Shown here one piece after another: positions 1 to 11,395 of a DNA stretch of 64,000 bases (the stretch's first letter is position 1; each line of letters opens with the position of its first letter). Source of the stretch: Crocodylus rhombifer (taxonomy: Eukaryota > Chordata > Crocodylia > Crocodylidae). Location of the stretch: positions 434,001 to 498,000 of the forward strand of contig JAVSML010021692.1 in NCBI GenBank assembly GCA_038503035.1. Direction: 5' to 3'. The position numbers and the translations under genes were made by a program. The notes under the pieces are model-generated. The model saw nothing but the letters and a program-made list of their open reading frames with translations. It searched no databases and had not been told where the DNA came from.

Positions 1-127
1 CTGCTTTAATTATTCAGTGACTGAAGTAGAGCAAACAAATGAGTTAAGATCATAAAATAAAGGATTCCGCTCAAGCACGCAAGTAATATTTGTTCTTGAT
101 TTATAAGTCCAGCTGTGTGTATAGCAG

Positions 128-2290
128 CTTTAGTAGATGATGTATATTTAATTCTCCACGCTTTAGGAAGGCTAACTTCAGCACGCTCAGGCGTTTAGTC
201 AATGATGCACTGCAGGGTAACAGATTTGATGAGATGGGAGCCCAGGAAGGGTGGCTGTGCCTTAAGGAAGCAATCCTTTGGACACAGAGGTACACAATCC
301 CGATGCAGGGGAAAAGGGGCCAAGAGGCTTCCTTGGCTAACCAGAGAAATCCAGAGCAGCCTAGGAGCAAAAAGGGGGGCATATAAGCAGTGGAAACAGG
401 GAGAAATTACTAAAGAGGAGTATGCCTCCTCAGCTCGCAGTTGTAGGGAGGCAGTTAGAAAGGCCAAAGCTACCAGGGAGTGGAGGATGGCATCCCAAGT
501 TAAGGATAACAAAAATTTGTTTTTCAGATATATAGGGAGTAAAAGGAAGGCCCAGGGAGGTATAGGACCACTACTGAATGGGCAAAAGCAATTGGTGACA
601 GACAGGGGGGACCTGCTGAACTCCTCAATGAGTTCTTTGCTTCAGTCTTCCTAAACGAGGGGCAAGACAAGTCTCAAAATGGGATTGTAGAGAGGCAACA
701 GCTGGGCGCCAGACTACCATGCACTGACCATGAGATGGTGCCGAGTCACTTGGAAGGACACCAAGTGCATTTAAGTTGGCAGGCCCAGATGAGCTCCACC
801 CGAGGGTACTGAAGGCACTGGCTGATGTCACTGCACAGTCACTGGCAAGAATATTTGAGCACTCGTGGCGCACGGGCCAGGTCCTGGAGGACTGGAAAAG
901 AGCCAATATGGTCCCTATTTTCAAGAAAAGGAGGAAGGAGGATCCAAGCAACTATAGGCCAGTCAGTCTCACCTCCATCCTTGTTAGTCTTTGAAAAGAT
1001 TATTAAGGCTCATATATGTGAGAGCCCAGCAGGAAAAATTATGCTGAGGGGAAACCAGCATGGGTTTGTAGCAGGTAGACATGCCTGACTAATCTAGTCT
1101 TTTTTTTATGACCAGGTTACAAAACACCTGGATGCAGGAATAGGGGTGGATATCATTTACTTAGGCCTTCCTGAAGTCTTCGATACAATATTGCACTCCA
1201 TGTTGGTGAACAAATTAAGAGGCTGTGACTTGGATGATTACACAGTCCGGTGGGTGTACACAGTCCAGTGGGTGGCAAACTGGCTAGAGGGTTGTACCCA
1301 GAGTGGTGGTGGACGGGTCAATATCGACCTGGAAGGACATGGGCAGCCCCACAGGGCTTAGTCCTTAGACCGATACTCTTCAACGTCTTCATCAGTGACT
1401 TGGATGAGGGAGTAAAGCGTACTCTGTCCAAGTATGCGGATGATACAAAACTGTGGGGGAGAAGTGGACACACCGGAAGGCAGGGAACAACTACAGGCAA
1501 ACCTGGACAAGTTGGACAAATGGGCAGAAAACAACAGCATGCAAATTTAACAAGGAGAATGCAAGTGCTGCACATAGGGAAGAAAAATATCCAGCACACC
1601 TACTGCCTAGGAAATGACCTGCTCGGCAGCATGGAAGCAGAAAAGGATCTCAGAGTCCTAGTGGACTCCAAGATGAACGTGAGTTGTCAGTGTGCAAAGC
1701 TAACTGCACTTCAGCATGCATCAGCAGATGCATGACAAACAGAACCAAGGAGGTGATGCTTTTCCTCTATCAGACCACAGTTGGAATACTGCGTCCAGTC
1801 TTGGGCATCACACTTTAAGAGAGATGTAGATAACCTGGACAAGATCCAGAGAAGGGCCACTCGTGATTAAGGGCTCGCAGGCCAAGCCCTACAAGCAGAG
1901 ACTAGGGCACCTGGACCTCTTCAGCCTCCACAAGAGAAGGCTAAGAGGCGACCTTGTGGCTACCTATAAATTCATCATGGGGGCACAGAAGGGAATTGGT
2001 GAGGCTCTACTCACCAAGGTGCCCCTGGGACTTGCAAGAAATAGTGCCCATAAGCTAGCAGAGAACAGATTTAGACTGGACATTAGGAAGAACTTCTTCA
2101 CAGTTAGAGTGGTCAAAATCTGGAATGGGCTCCCAAGGAAGGTGGTGCTCACCCCTACCCTGGGGGTCTTCAACAGGAGGTTAGATAGGCATCTATCTGG
2201 CTGGGGTCATCTGAACCCAGCACACTTTCCTGCCTATGCAGGCGGTCGGACTCGATCTACTGAGGTCCCTTCGAACCCTAACATCTATGA
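128..2290 (+). mobile_element. CR1 LINE copy, 5'-truncated, ORF2 broken into several frames
   Basis: Decayed CR1 non-LTR retrotransposon. Pieces of ORF2 are readable in shifting frames. From about 160 there is a linker resembling DFRKANF and LRRLV, then the region before the reverse transcriptase (202-654, with SCREAVRKAKA and FFRYIGSKRKA). The RT follows, with PIFKK and NYRPVSLTSI near 905-985, QHGFVAGRH near 1055-1085 and YADDTKLWG near 1431-1457 (the YADD catalytic box). The C-terminal part is at 1863-2303 ([14 protein letters not shown]). Stops and frameshifts separate the pieces, so no functional protein is possible. The 3' end carries the CR1 tail: a GGTCGGACTCGAT-like block followed by a TCTATGA terminal unit at about 2284-2290. 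It lacks ORF1 and the endonuclease. It resembles the intact copy at 48-51 kb but is clearly older. Confidence 0.9.
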
Positions 2291-2515
2291 ATCACACTTA
2301 TAAAGCCATATTTTCTACATTTACATCAATCCCTTATGCTCCACAAAATGCTTCAATAAATAAAGTGGGAAGGCTGAAATGAATCAGTGTACTGGTTTAA
2401 TGGTAGTCTTCTATACTCCAAGTAAGGATATGCATTTGGTTTCTACACTTAATTTTCTTTCCTCTGTATTGTTAGGTGAATTAGAAAAAAGGAATAAAAT
2501 ATATACACTCTAACA

Positions 2516-3472
2516 TGGGGGTAGGCAACATTTTTTGGCCGGAGTGCCGAAAACCCCTACAATGCCTACCTTGGAAGATGCCAGAGTGCCGGCATGCCAG
2601 GAAAAAAAAAAAAAAAAAAAAGACGGGATGCCCTGCTTGTGCCCCCAACCCAAAGCCCCTGCCCCCCAGCCCTGCTCATGCCCCTTGTCCCCCACTCAAA
2701 GCCCCTACCCCCCCAGCCCTGCTGCCCCATGCCCTCCAGCTCAGGTTCTGTGGCCAACTGAAAACAGCTGCTGCCTCCCTGGCCCCACGCTCCAGGAAGG
2801 CAGCAGATACTTGTGATGCTCCCTGCTGTACTGCCCTTGCTACCACTTCTGCAGAGCAGCGTTGAAACCCAGGGCGGCAGGGCACAGCGGGGGGGGGGCA
2901 CAGAAAGCTGCCTGCCACTCCCAGCTCCCCTGGCCACACTTCCACTGCAGGCAGGGGCAGCAGCGAGGGGCACAACCCTACGTGCTGCTCACGCTGCTCC
3001 CATGCAAACAGGGGAAGGGTGGCCTGGGCTCCATGGCTATCAGCAGCAACCCAGAGCCTGGGCCAGCTGCAGCTGGGATGCTACAAACAGCTGCTGCCTC
3101 CCCACTCCTGGCCCTTGGCTCCAGGAAAGCAGCAAGTGCCTGTACTGTGCCCACTGGGGCTGAACTGGGGCCAGGGTGGGAAGGCAGCAGCTGTCTGTAG
3201 CCTTCTAGCTGCAGCTGGCCCCAGCTCTGGGGTAGCTGCTGCCAGCCATGGTGCCTGGGCTGCTCCCAGCAGGGCTTGTAGCCTCCCAGCCACCTGCTGG
3301 GAACAGCTTGAGATCCTGGCTGGCAGCAACTACCCCAGAGCTGGGGCCGGCTGCAGCCGGGGGGCTACAAATAGCCGTTGCCTCCCCACCCCAGCCCCGG
3401 CCCCAATGTGTGCCGAGGAAAATGGACTCACATGCCATACTCGGCATGCATGCTGGGGGTTGCTGACCCCTG
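2516..3472. mobile_element. Non-autonomous hAT-like DNA transposon with 8-bp target-site duplication
   Basis: A 957-bp GC-rich element without a transposase. The identical octamer CTCTAACA lies immediately outside both ends (2508-2515 and 3473-3480), the 8-bp duplication typical of hAT transposons. The ends are imperfect inverted repeats: the left starts TGGGGGTAGGCAAC and the right ends GTTGCTGACCCCTG, with the left CA apparently mutated. Inside, a block of about 65 bp near 3320-3385 is the inverted counterpart of 3180-3250, and a related block lies in direct orientation near 3035-3135. ORFs read through this GC-rich sequence are compositional and not genes. A stretch of 19 A lies near 2602-2620. 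Confidence 0.8.
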
Positions 3473-3488
3473 CTCTAACAACTTAACC

Positions 3489-4165
3489 ATACTGGCCAGG
3501 GGTGTGCGAAATGGGCAGCATTCAATTCGGATTTGGCCCGAATCTGAAGACTCAATGCCGATTCAGAGGATCAGCGATTCGGCCATAGACACAGCTTTAA
3601 ATGTTTTTTCTACATACCTCAAGGTACCAGGCATGGCTTGTAAATGCTGTGATGGTGAGGCGGATGGAGCATCCCACAGGAGTGGAGGGTGTGTGCTCGG
3701 CAGTGAACCTGGGAGTGGACCAGAAGTACTTCCAGCCCATTTCCAGGTCCTCCAGGGAGGGTGGGGGGGGGGGGGGGCAGCTTGGTTATCAGCCACAGAG
3801 GGACCTGGGTGTACCCCCAGACCAAGAAGGCATCAGCAGTCAAGCCGGGGGGGCGGGGGGGGGATGCTCTTTGGTGGACCCGGAAATGGACCGGAAGTGC
3901 TTCTGGTCCACTTCCGAACATGCTGGGGAGCCCCCTGCACTCCTACAGGATGCTCCATCCAGCCCAGCATTTATGAGTCACCTGGTACCTTGAAGTATGT
4001 AGAAAAAACATTTAAAGCTGTGTCTAGGGCCAATTCGCCAAATCTTTCCAGATAAATTCAGAGAGATTAAAGGGTCTCCTGATCCAATTTGGTTCGGAGA
4101 TTCAGCCACCAAAATCTGGCCGAATCGAATCAGGGACTGAAGCTTTGCACAGCCCTAGCCAGTAT
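3489..4165. mobile_element. Fold-back DNA element with long inverted arms
   Basis: About 680 bp with long imperfect inverted arms, roughly 3489-3685 and 3945-4165. The arms share, in inverted orientation, the blocks ACACAGCTTTAAATG, TTTTTTCTACATAC, CAAGGTACCAGG and GGATGGAGCATCC. The outer ends pair CAGGGGTGTGCGAA with the complement of TTTGCACAGCCCTA. Both arms hold many ATTCGG-type words. No transposase is present. The terminus resembles the element at 10451-11387. The eight bases outside each CAGGG/CCCTA end are reverse complements of each other (ATACTGGC and GCCAGTAT) instead of a direct duplication. I infer a non-autonomous hAT-like or related TIR element. Confidence 0.75.
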
Positions 4166-6611
4166 ACCTTGTCCTATACTGATAAGTAGAGCTCTTCTGT
4201 TTGTATCAGATGCATTTCTACTGAGGAAGGGGAAGTCTACCTGTATAAAGTGTGCTTAGACTGTTAATCTTAATTTTCTGGTTTGCTCACACCAGAAGAA
4301 TCGAGGAGAGAAGTACAGCAGCACATTTAGCCTATTTTATCACTTCAAAGTTATCACTCTAATAAAAACAGCAATGTCAGACTCTCAAGAAAGTCCAGTG
4401 CCTTTTCAAGCACAGAAACAACAATAATGAGGTTGAGCCCTGAAGTTGAGGTATAAAACAAAGGTTCTTTGGAACTTCCATTGTGCAGAATACATTGAGA
4501 ATCTCAGTTAGAATCAAACATAGTAGAAACACAGCTCAAAGACTGTAGGAAAAAAAATAACATAAATCCAATTTGTAAACTCATCACAAAAGTACCAAAC
4601 ATCTGCTATTCCAGCTGACATCTGGTAATAATCTTCAGATTGACAAGAAATATCAGTTTTAACATCAAAGTGAAATTAGACAGACATAATTCTCTGACAT
4701 CAAATGTACAATGTTAAATCGCAGCCAAGATTATATTCTATCTTGCTTAGCCTATTTATTTAGATTACAAAATACTTGGGTCACATGACAGTTCCTAAAA
4801 TGTGCATGAAACTGGAAGATTTTAATGATATATAAAGCAGCCTGTGAGAAATATTATGCAAAATCCTTCAGACTACTTGATTATTCCAAACACTAGTTAA
4901 GCTATTCTGCTATTATTATTACTACAACAACATCACAAAGATTACGGGTGTTATTTGAATCCAGATCTGGCCTGCACACCAGAAGTTCCCTTCCTTTGCA
5001 GACAAAACTGGTTTTCATACACACACGCACAAAAGATTAGACAACCTCCACTTTGGGCAATGGCAACACTCCCATAATATCTTTAAATATTCCTATTTTC
5101 TAATTGCACTAATAAATAGGTTATTTCAACAGGAAATAACAGAAAGCATTTTTCTTTATTTCATCTCCAGTTTAATAGTTTAGAAATGTCATTTTGTACC
5201 TCTCCATCCACCAATCCAGACCAATTATTCTGAACTTTCAACTACCAATAAACAGAGTTTGAAAAAAGTTCAGCTTGGGAGTCTAAGCCTATGAAGCTGG
5301 ACAAAAAAAGAAGTTTTGTAAATGTCATTTCCCTCCATAAGCCATGTCTCAGAACTAACCTACTGCAATGCAAGGAACAAAATCAGATATTTTACTTAAT
5401 TTTATTGAGGCTTAACTGAGGTTTATATTAGCCAAGCATTTTGCTACATTAAAATTAAAATGTTAAAGTCAAAATCTACAAGATGCCAGAATCCACAGCC
5501 CATCCAACCATAATTCTACCACTTGTAGATGTAAGTGTGACACAGCTAATTTCATGATTGCATACAATTTTTCTCATGCAACTTCTACTTTATGCAATGC
5601 ATAAATCCAAACGTTTCCTCTTCCTCTCATGGACCCAGATTCTTGGCTCTGTAACATTTTCTATTGTGAAAAGGAAGCAACAAGCAAGCAGGCAAACTGA
5701 AAAAAAATGCTAAATAGCTCTCAAAGCTGTTTGCTATTTCCTGTACATGTTCTCGTAGTGGCCATCATGTTGCACGTATCCTAATGATAAAGAATTATTT
5801 TCCTTCTCACTTCAAGCAGAAGTCATTTTAAATTTTTAGGGAACTCAGTGAAGTAATTACTGTTCATATCTGTGTATTATTTACTTAAATCTGCTGTACC
5901 CATGTTCCATATAGCAGCAACAAAAATTAAATGACATTAAGATGAACTAATTTTCTGTGGCACATAAACCAGTGAATTGATGTTGCTAGTAATTCCTTAT
6001 CAGTATTTTTGTGTGAAGTTTAAATGTGCCACAGAAGCACATCACTGGTCAAAACTGTAAATGCACGGTACAATTTAGTCTAGTTGCCTCCACTGGACAA
6101 CAATGAAAAGAAAGTCTTCAGAATACAGTGAAACTTCAGTTTACAGTTACGGTCTTTCCTAGTATACTTGTTTTACTTTTCTTGCCACAGACCAAGAAAG
6201 GAAAAGATGTCTTATATTCCCTAGCTGAAGTTCTGTGGTATCTTATTTGAAAACTAGCCATGACAATGTTCTGCAAGAGAGGAAAAAAAGGATTGCATAA
6301 ATCAAATATTCCTAGGATTCACACTTCAATAACACTTGGTCTAGGAACAGTTTCTGAGCTGCTTTATCTTTATCTGTCTATTGTGGATGAAATCATATCA
6401 GTTTAGGAGAAACCTATTCCCCCAAACTTTACAGAGTAAGACACTGCATCACTTGAATTTTATATGTCAGTAAAGTTAAAGAATTACAAAACTTCATCGA
6501 TAAGCTCTAATGCTGAAGAGGAAGAGGGCTTCTTAGACAAAGGCAGTGTCAAAGGATAATACCAAAACCTTTTTTTGAGATTTCCCGCATGTCATAATTG
6601 TTTTTGTATAT
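4166..6611. other. AT-rich unique sequence, no gene seen
   Basis: No convincing exon, RNA gene or intact repeat. AT-rich, with stop codons in all frames. It is probably intronic or intergenic. A short hAT-like phrase (CCAGATCTGGCCTGCACACC, about 4960-4980) may be a remnant. Confidence 0.5.
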
Positions 6612-6669
6612 TTTATTGTACTGATCTGACAAGTGTGGTCTTTATTGTACTGATCTGACAAGTGTGGCC
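6612..6669. repeat. 29-bp tandem duplication, two copies
   Basis: Units 6612-6640 and 6641-6669 differ at one base (GTGGTC versus GTGGCC at the unit end). It looks like a simple local duplication. Confidence 0.9.
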
Positions 6670-6913
6670 TTGCTGAAAAGCCCATGTTATGCTGTATCCA
6701 TTTACAGTTGTTGTCATCACTGTACAGATTATTTTGTGCCAGCTATGTATAACTTGATAGTTTGGGATATGGAATTAAAGGAGCAGGCAAAACTGCCAAT
6801 GGACCCTTGCCATGTTCTAGGGCCAGAGCAAATGCTCTTTATAGTAATGAACAGAAAGGGCTGGTAGGAAGGGCGCACCTGTGCATTGTCTGTCTAGAAT
6901 TTTGGTTTGGATA

Positions 6914-6988
6914 AGGATGATCCTGCCTCAGGCATGGGGTTAGACTAGATAACCTCTCGAAGTCCCTTCCAGCTAGCTTCTCTATGAT
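6914..6988 (+). mobile_element. CR1 3'-end fragment
   Basis: Only the CR1 3' tail is present: GATGATCCTGCC, GGGTTAGACTAGAT, then AGTCCCTTCCAGC and a CTATGA-like end. It matches the tail of the intact copy near 50,935-51,030 in order and orientation. Confidence 0.8.
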
Positions 6989-6989
6989 G

Positions 6990-7828
6990 GGGGTAATCGA
7001 GTCTACGGTAAGCAGGGGCATCTGGAAGTAATGGCCCATCAGGCCAGAGGGACTCCAGGTACCCCAGAGCTTTCTGGTAAAGACTTATGAGCATTAGATT
7101 AAATGTTAATTGGGGGCTGGCTTGCAGGCTTTTTAGAGCCTAGCTACAGTGACCCCCGTTACCAGGACTGGTAGAGTCGGCAGGAAGCCCAGTCTCGAGA
7201 ACTCTGTCAAGGACTCTCATGGAAGGCGAGGTATGGATATGAGAGCATAAGAATCTGTATTTGTTTTACTTTTCTGTCTTTAAACTCATGGACTGTTTTG
7301 TTTACATAATTTTTTCATCTTGGCTACTAAGTTCTTTTGCTGTTTGTCTCCTTACTGATTTGCTGGTGGAAAATGTGATTTTTGGCCAGCTGATATTCTG
7401 TGCAGACTCTCTCCAGAGAGAAGACCTATAATTTCTTTCATAACCCACAACTGGTGGCCACTTGGGGTCAGCAGAGAACCCTCACTGCAGCTGCAGAGCC
7501 CAGTGTAAGGGCAGAGAAACTGAGGAGCTGACAGGAGCTCTCAGGGCAAGCTGCATCTGTTCCTTGGGGTGAGTGGCAGGACAGTGGGGAGAAACTCAGG
7601 GATCCAGGGGTCCCTTGTAGATGGGTTTGAGACACTACTCCCCTACCACCAGAACTTCTGATGGCATACAGCAGAAGTCATCACTAAGCCCCGCAAGATA
7701 TACATGCCCAGGTACTTCTGACAGGTCCACATAGCTCCTCTACTCGGCAACTGTGCTGCCAGCAAGAAGAACATTCTGGGGAGATATCAGCTGAAGGGAT
7801 CACTGCAGCTGGCAACACACACAGGACT
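6990..7828. other. Non-coding sequence, no assigned feature
   Basis: Moderately GC-rich sequence between a CR1 end and a hAT-like element. I see no exon structure or recognisable RNA gene. Confidence 0.4.
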
Positions 7829-7836
7829 ATCGACAC

Positions 7837-8274
7837 CAGTGGTCATGAACCAGTGGACCGTGATCCACTGGTAGATCCTGGAGCCTCTTGTAATCTATTT
7901 GAGGCTGGGGTGGGGGGCTGAGTGCCCATGTGCATGCACACGTGCGCCCCAACCCAGAAAGTCAGTTCATGGGGGAGGAAAGGGGCAGGGGCTAGATCAA
8001 GGTCCCCCGTGGTGAGGGACAGTGCTGCAAAGGCTGGAGTAGGGGTAAGTTGAGCAGGGCCCCCGGCCAGGTGAGACTTACCTGCTGGGGAGGTGTGCCC
8101 CCAAATAATTTTTTCTCCCTCTGCCTTAATCTGCCTCCCCTCCCCCCTTCCCTACCCACAGACTTACCTGCTGGGTGAGTGGGTGGGGGTGATAGCAGCA
8201 GCAGTACACAGCAGATCTTGGGTTGCTTTAAATGCCGAAGGTGATCTCCTACTTTAAAAGGTTGGAGACCACTG
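7837..8274. mobile_element. hAT-like non-autonomous element with near-perfect target duplication
   Basis: A 438-bp element with ends CAGTGGTCATGAACC and the inverted counterpart GGTTGGAGACCACTG. The flanking octamers ATCGACAC (7829-7836) and ATCTACAC (8275-8282) match at 7 of 8 positions, as expected for an aged hAT duplication. The interior is G/C-rich and non-coding. Confidence 0.8.
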
Positions 8275-8282
8275 ATCTACAC

Positions 8283-9994
8283 AACCCTTCTGTCAGTGGC
8301 CTGGAGGTGAGGAAGTCATCCTTCCCTCAGCAGAGGTAAAGCAACTCTGCTAGCAGAAAGGGGCCTTGAGTGGAATGCACTCAATTTTGCCAGTAGATAT
8401 TTATGAAGACTTCACACACACTAAGCTGCACATTAGAAAGCTACTATACAACTGGCATTCTTTGAACAATGAAACACTTTCATCTTGTATCATAGATGGG
8501 ACCAAATAAAGTGATAGCAACATTTTCAAGGTACACTAAGTTAAGTCTTGGAAGTTTCTTCATACAAGATGCTGTAAATTTTTAAGGATCTTTCCATGAA
8601 GATTCTGCCAGATGAAGACAAACTACCATTGGTTCATCTGGAAACAACAGCTAAGAACTAAACAAGAACACATATTCAGTTGTCTCATATTCCTCTATCC
8701 CAAGTTCTGTAGAACCAATTTTTTAATTTGCAAGTATTTTTAGCCTTTCTGACTGCCAAGAGAAACTACAAGATACAAGTAAAATGATACTACTGATAGT
8801 TTGTGTAGAAAAGCAAAACTGGATTTTCAAAACTTTACTAAACTAACTGCAAAATAAGACTGTCAGTCTTTAAAGACAGTTTCTTCTTCAGACAAACATC
8901 CTGATCAGCAACTGAAATACCACAGTTCATTAGTTTGTAATATAATATAGATTTATTTTTTTTAATATTGAACAACATTAGTATTACTATCAAAAACTAT
9001 TTCATCAATCAATACAAAACTCAACACTAAGATAGCAATTATCCATTATAATCCTATTTGCATTCAGACTCCTTAAGAACCATCTTTTGGGCTGTTAATT
9101 TTTGTGCTTTGTCTCAACATGGATTTGGGGAAGGAGAAGAGGGAATACTTTGAAATCAGTTTGAGCTGCATGACCTGGAAGGTAGAATAGAGAATGGTTT
9201 CACATGCTGCCTGAAGAAGTAACTCTTACTGAATTTTCTAAAAATTACAACATTCTGCTCTCCAAGCAAGAGCACTCTAATATTTAAAAATGTTCTTCCT
9301 TGACAGTAAAATGTGGAAAAGCCTTGTTTTGATAACTCTTCCGCTGTACAAGTGTCAATGTTTTCCTAAAGCTATCCTAGAAGTTTCTATTATTCTGATA
9401 ATTTATCAGAAAATTATTTTGTAATGCAAAGTGCAAAGTAAGTGGTCTGACAAAAAAAAAAAACCAAAAAAACAAACAAACCACAAAACAAAACAGAACA
9501 CCACTACATTCCTTTACTTTAAAAAGTGCAGCAATTTTCGTTAAAATTATGCACTACTGATTAAAAAGCAGCAGTAAACAGTTTTGTCACTTGGTGGCAC
9601 CAAACCAAAGAAAATCAACATGAGCTATCAAAAAATGCCCTTAATCTAACTGAAAACTGCCATTTTTTTCTTCCCAGCCACTACGCAGTATTTATGCGAG
9701 CTTGAAAATTAACAATTACTGAATTCCCATATCCAAGATACCAGGGCCAAGACTATTTTGAAAGCTACCCTATTCTACACCTTCATCTTGCTGGTTTCCA
9801 GGTTCAGCTGCCTCCAGCATGGATCATACATTAAGTAAAAACTCTAACTAACCTTATAACAAAAAGTAAAGCGAAGAGCAACACTGTAAAGGTAGATGCT
9901 ACATGTTTAAACAGTTCTGCTTCTACCTATGAAATATTTGCTGAAAAGTTTTAAAGAACAGATTAAAAAAAAAAAAAAAAAAAATACAAAACTT
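8283..9994. other. AT-rich sequence with A-rich runs, no gene seen
   Basis: No exon or full repeat recognised. There is an A/C-rich stretch at about 9451-9500 and a run of about 20 A near 9964-9984. Confidence 0.45.
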
Positions 9995-10070
9995 ATGTTA
10001 GTCAAAAGTCTGAGGTGCTTCCCTGCCCTGCCTTCTGCTGACTTTTGACTAACATGACTAACTACCCCCA
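9995..10070. repeat. Short inverted repeat, fragment of a dispersed repeat
   Basis: Arms 9995-10010 (ATGTTAGTCAAAAGTC) and 10040-10055 are perfect 16-nt reverse complements around a 29-nt spacer. The phrase GACTAACATGACTAACTACC following the arm resembles the end of a sauropsid dispersed repeat also seen inverted at 22,625-22,800. Confidence 0.65.
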
Positions 10071-10229
10071 AGTATTTATTTTTTCTATCTGTGCGTTAAG
10101 CGGCCAAAATAACTGCTCACCTCTGGTCTAGAAGTTAAGACCAGAGCTAAGAGCAGAACTGACTTCAAGGGAGTCTCTCAGGATGGAAATGGACATCTCC
10201 TTTGTGCGGCCATAAAATGTGTGTTAGCT

Positions 10230-10440
10230 TATGGCAGAAGAGCTTGGCAGAAGTGCATTAAGCTGCCTGGGCTCTCCAGCCTCCCCAGAGCAGGGGCCGC
10301 TCAGGCACAAGAGGCCTGGTCCTACACACCTTGAGAATTCCCATGCAGGATCAAGCCCCTCAAACCTTGAGCACCTGCCTCACTTTCCCCATTTATCCAT
10401 GCGCAACCCTCCAGGACTGTGTCTTGGTAAGCAGGCAAAG
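10230..10440. repeat. GC-rich repetitive stretch, family undetermined
   Basis: Shares the order ACC-CTTGAGAATTCCC-CATG-GGATCAAGCCCCTCA-CCTTGAGCACCTG with diverged sequence at about 23,640-23,700, so it looks like a dispersed repeat. No protein-coding signal is convincing. Confidence 0.35.
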
Positions 10441-10450
10441 TCATGGCTGT

Positions 10451-11387
10451 TAGGGCTGTGCGAAATTGACAGGCGTTGCGTTTCAAAGCTGTTTCAACAA
10501 GTTTCGAGCTCGAAACAGCAAAATCAAAATGAAACAAAAGGCTTCAAAATGAAATGAGGACACTCAAAATGTTTTGAAAGTTCCGCCAACTCAGTGGCAG
10601 GAGGAAGGGGAGAGCCAGGGCTGCGCTTGGGGCAGCTCTGCCACTGGCTCTCCCGCTGCCTTCCACCACTGGGAGCTCCATGGGGCTGGTGGAGCCACTC
10701 AGAGTGCAACCCTGGCTCTCCCCAGCCTCCTGCCACCAAGCTGCACTCTGAGGGGTTCTGCCAGCCCTATGGAGCTCAGCCTGGTGGTGGGAGGCGGGGA
10801 AGAGCCACTGGCCAGGGCTGCACTCCAAGTGAATCTGTCACTGGCTCTCCGTTGCCTCCTGACACCAGGCTCAGCTCCATGGGGCTGCGGAGCCTCCAGT
10901 CACCAGGCTGTGCTCTCCAGGGCTGCACTTAGAGCCAGGGCTGCACTGGAAGCAGCTCTGCAAGCCCCCTGGAGCTCAGCCCAGCAGCAGGAGAGCCAGT
11001 GACGGAGCCACTTCCAGTGCAGCCCTGACCAGTGGCTCGCCCCCACCTCCTGCCACTGCCAGCAAGTGACTCGAGTTTGCTTTCAGCAGTTTGAAGTGCT
11101 GTTTCCCAGAAACTCTTGCAACTATCTCCTTGAAACTTGGCAGGTTTCATGCCCTCAGAAGGGTCTACCATCCTTGCAATTTTTCATCGGAACCAAGCAA
11201 GAAATGACCAGAAAAGTCATTATAGGCTATAATGGGGAATCATGAAAATGCCAATCAGCAAAACACTAAAATGGTGAAAGTCTCAATGAAACAAAATAGA
11301 AAGTGTTTCAAAACTAAACAAAGCACTGTCCCTTTGAAACTGTGAAAAAGAAGTTGAAACAAAACAGTGCTGTTTTCCACAGCCCTA
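10451..11387. mobile_element. Non-autonomous TIR element (TAGGGCTGTGCG ends)
   Basis: A 937-bp element. The left end is TAGGGCTGTGCGAAA and the right end TTTTCCACAGCCCTA, which is its imperfect inverted complement. Both end regions are rich in GTTTCAA/TTGAAAC words, and the centre is GC-rich with repeated CAGCTCTGCCACTGGCTCTC-like blocks. Flanking octamers ATGGCTGT (10443-10450) and ATGACTGC (11388-11395) agree at 6 of 8 positions, compatible with an old hAT duplication. No transposase is present. ORFs read through the GC-rich centre are not genes. Confidence 0.7.
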
Positions 11388-11395
11388 ATGACTGC

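Noticed and set aside
10574..11002. Open frames in the GC-rich core of the 10.45-11.39 kb element
   Set aside because: Compositional and present on both strands; no transposase motif.
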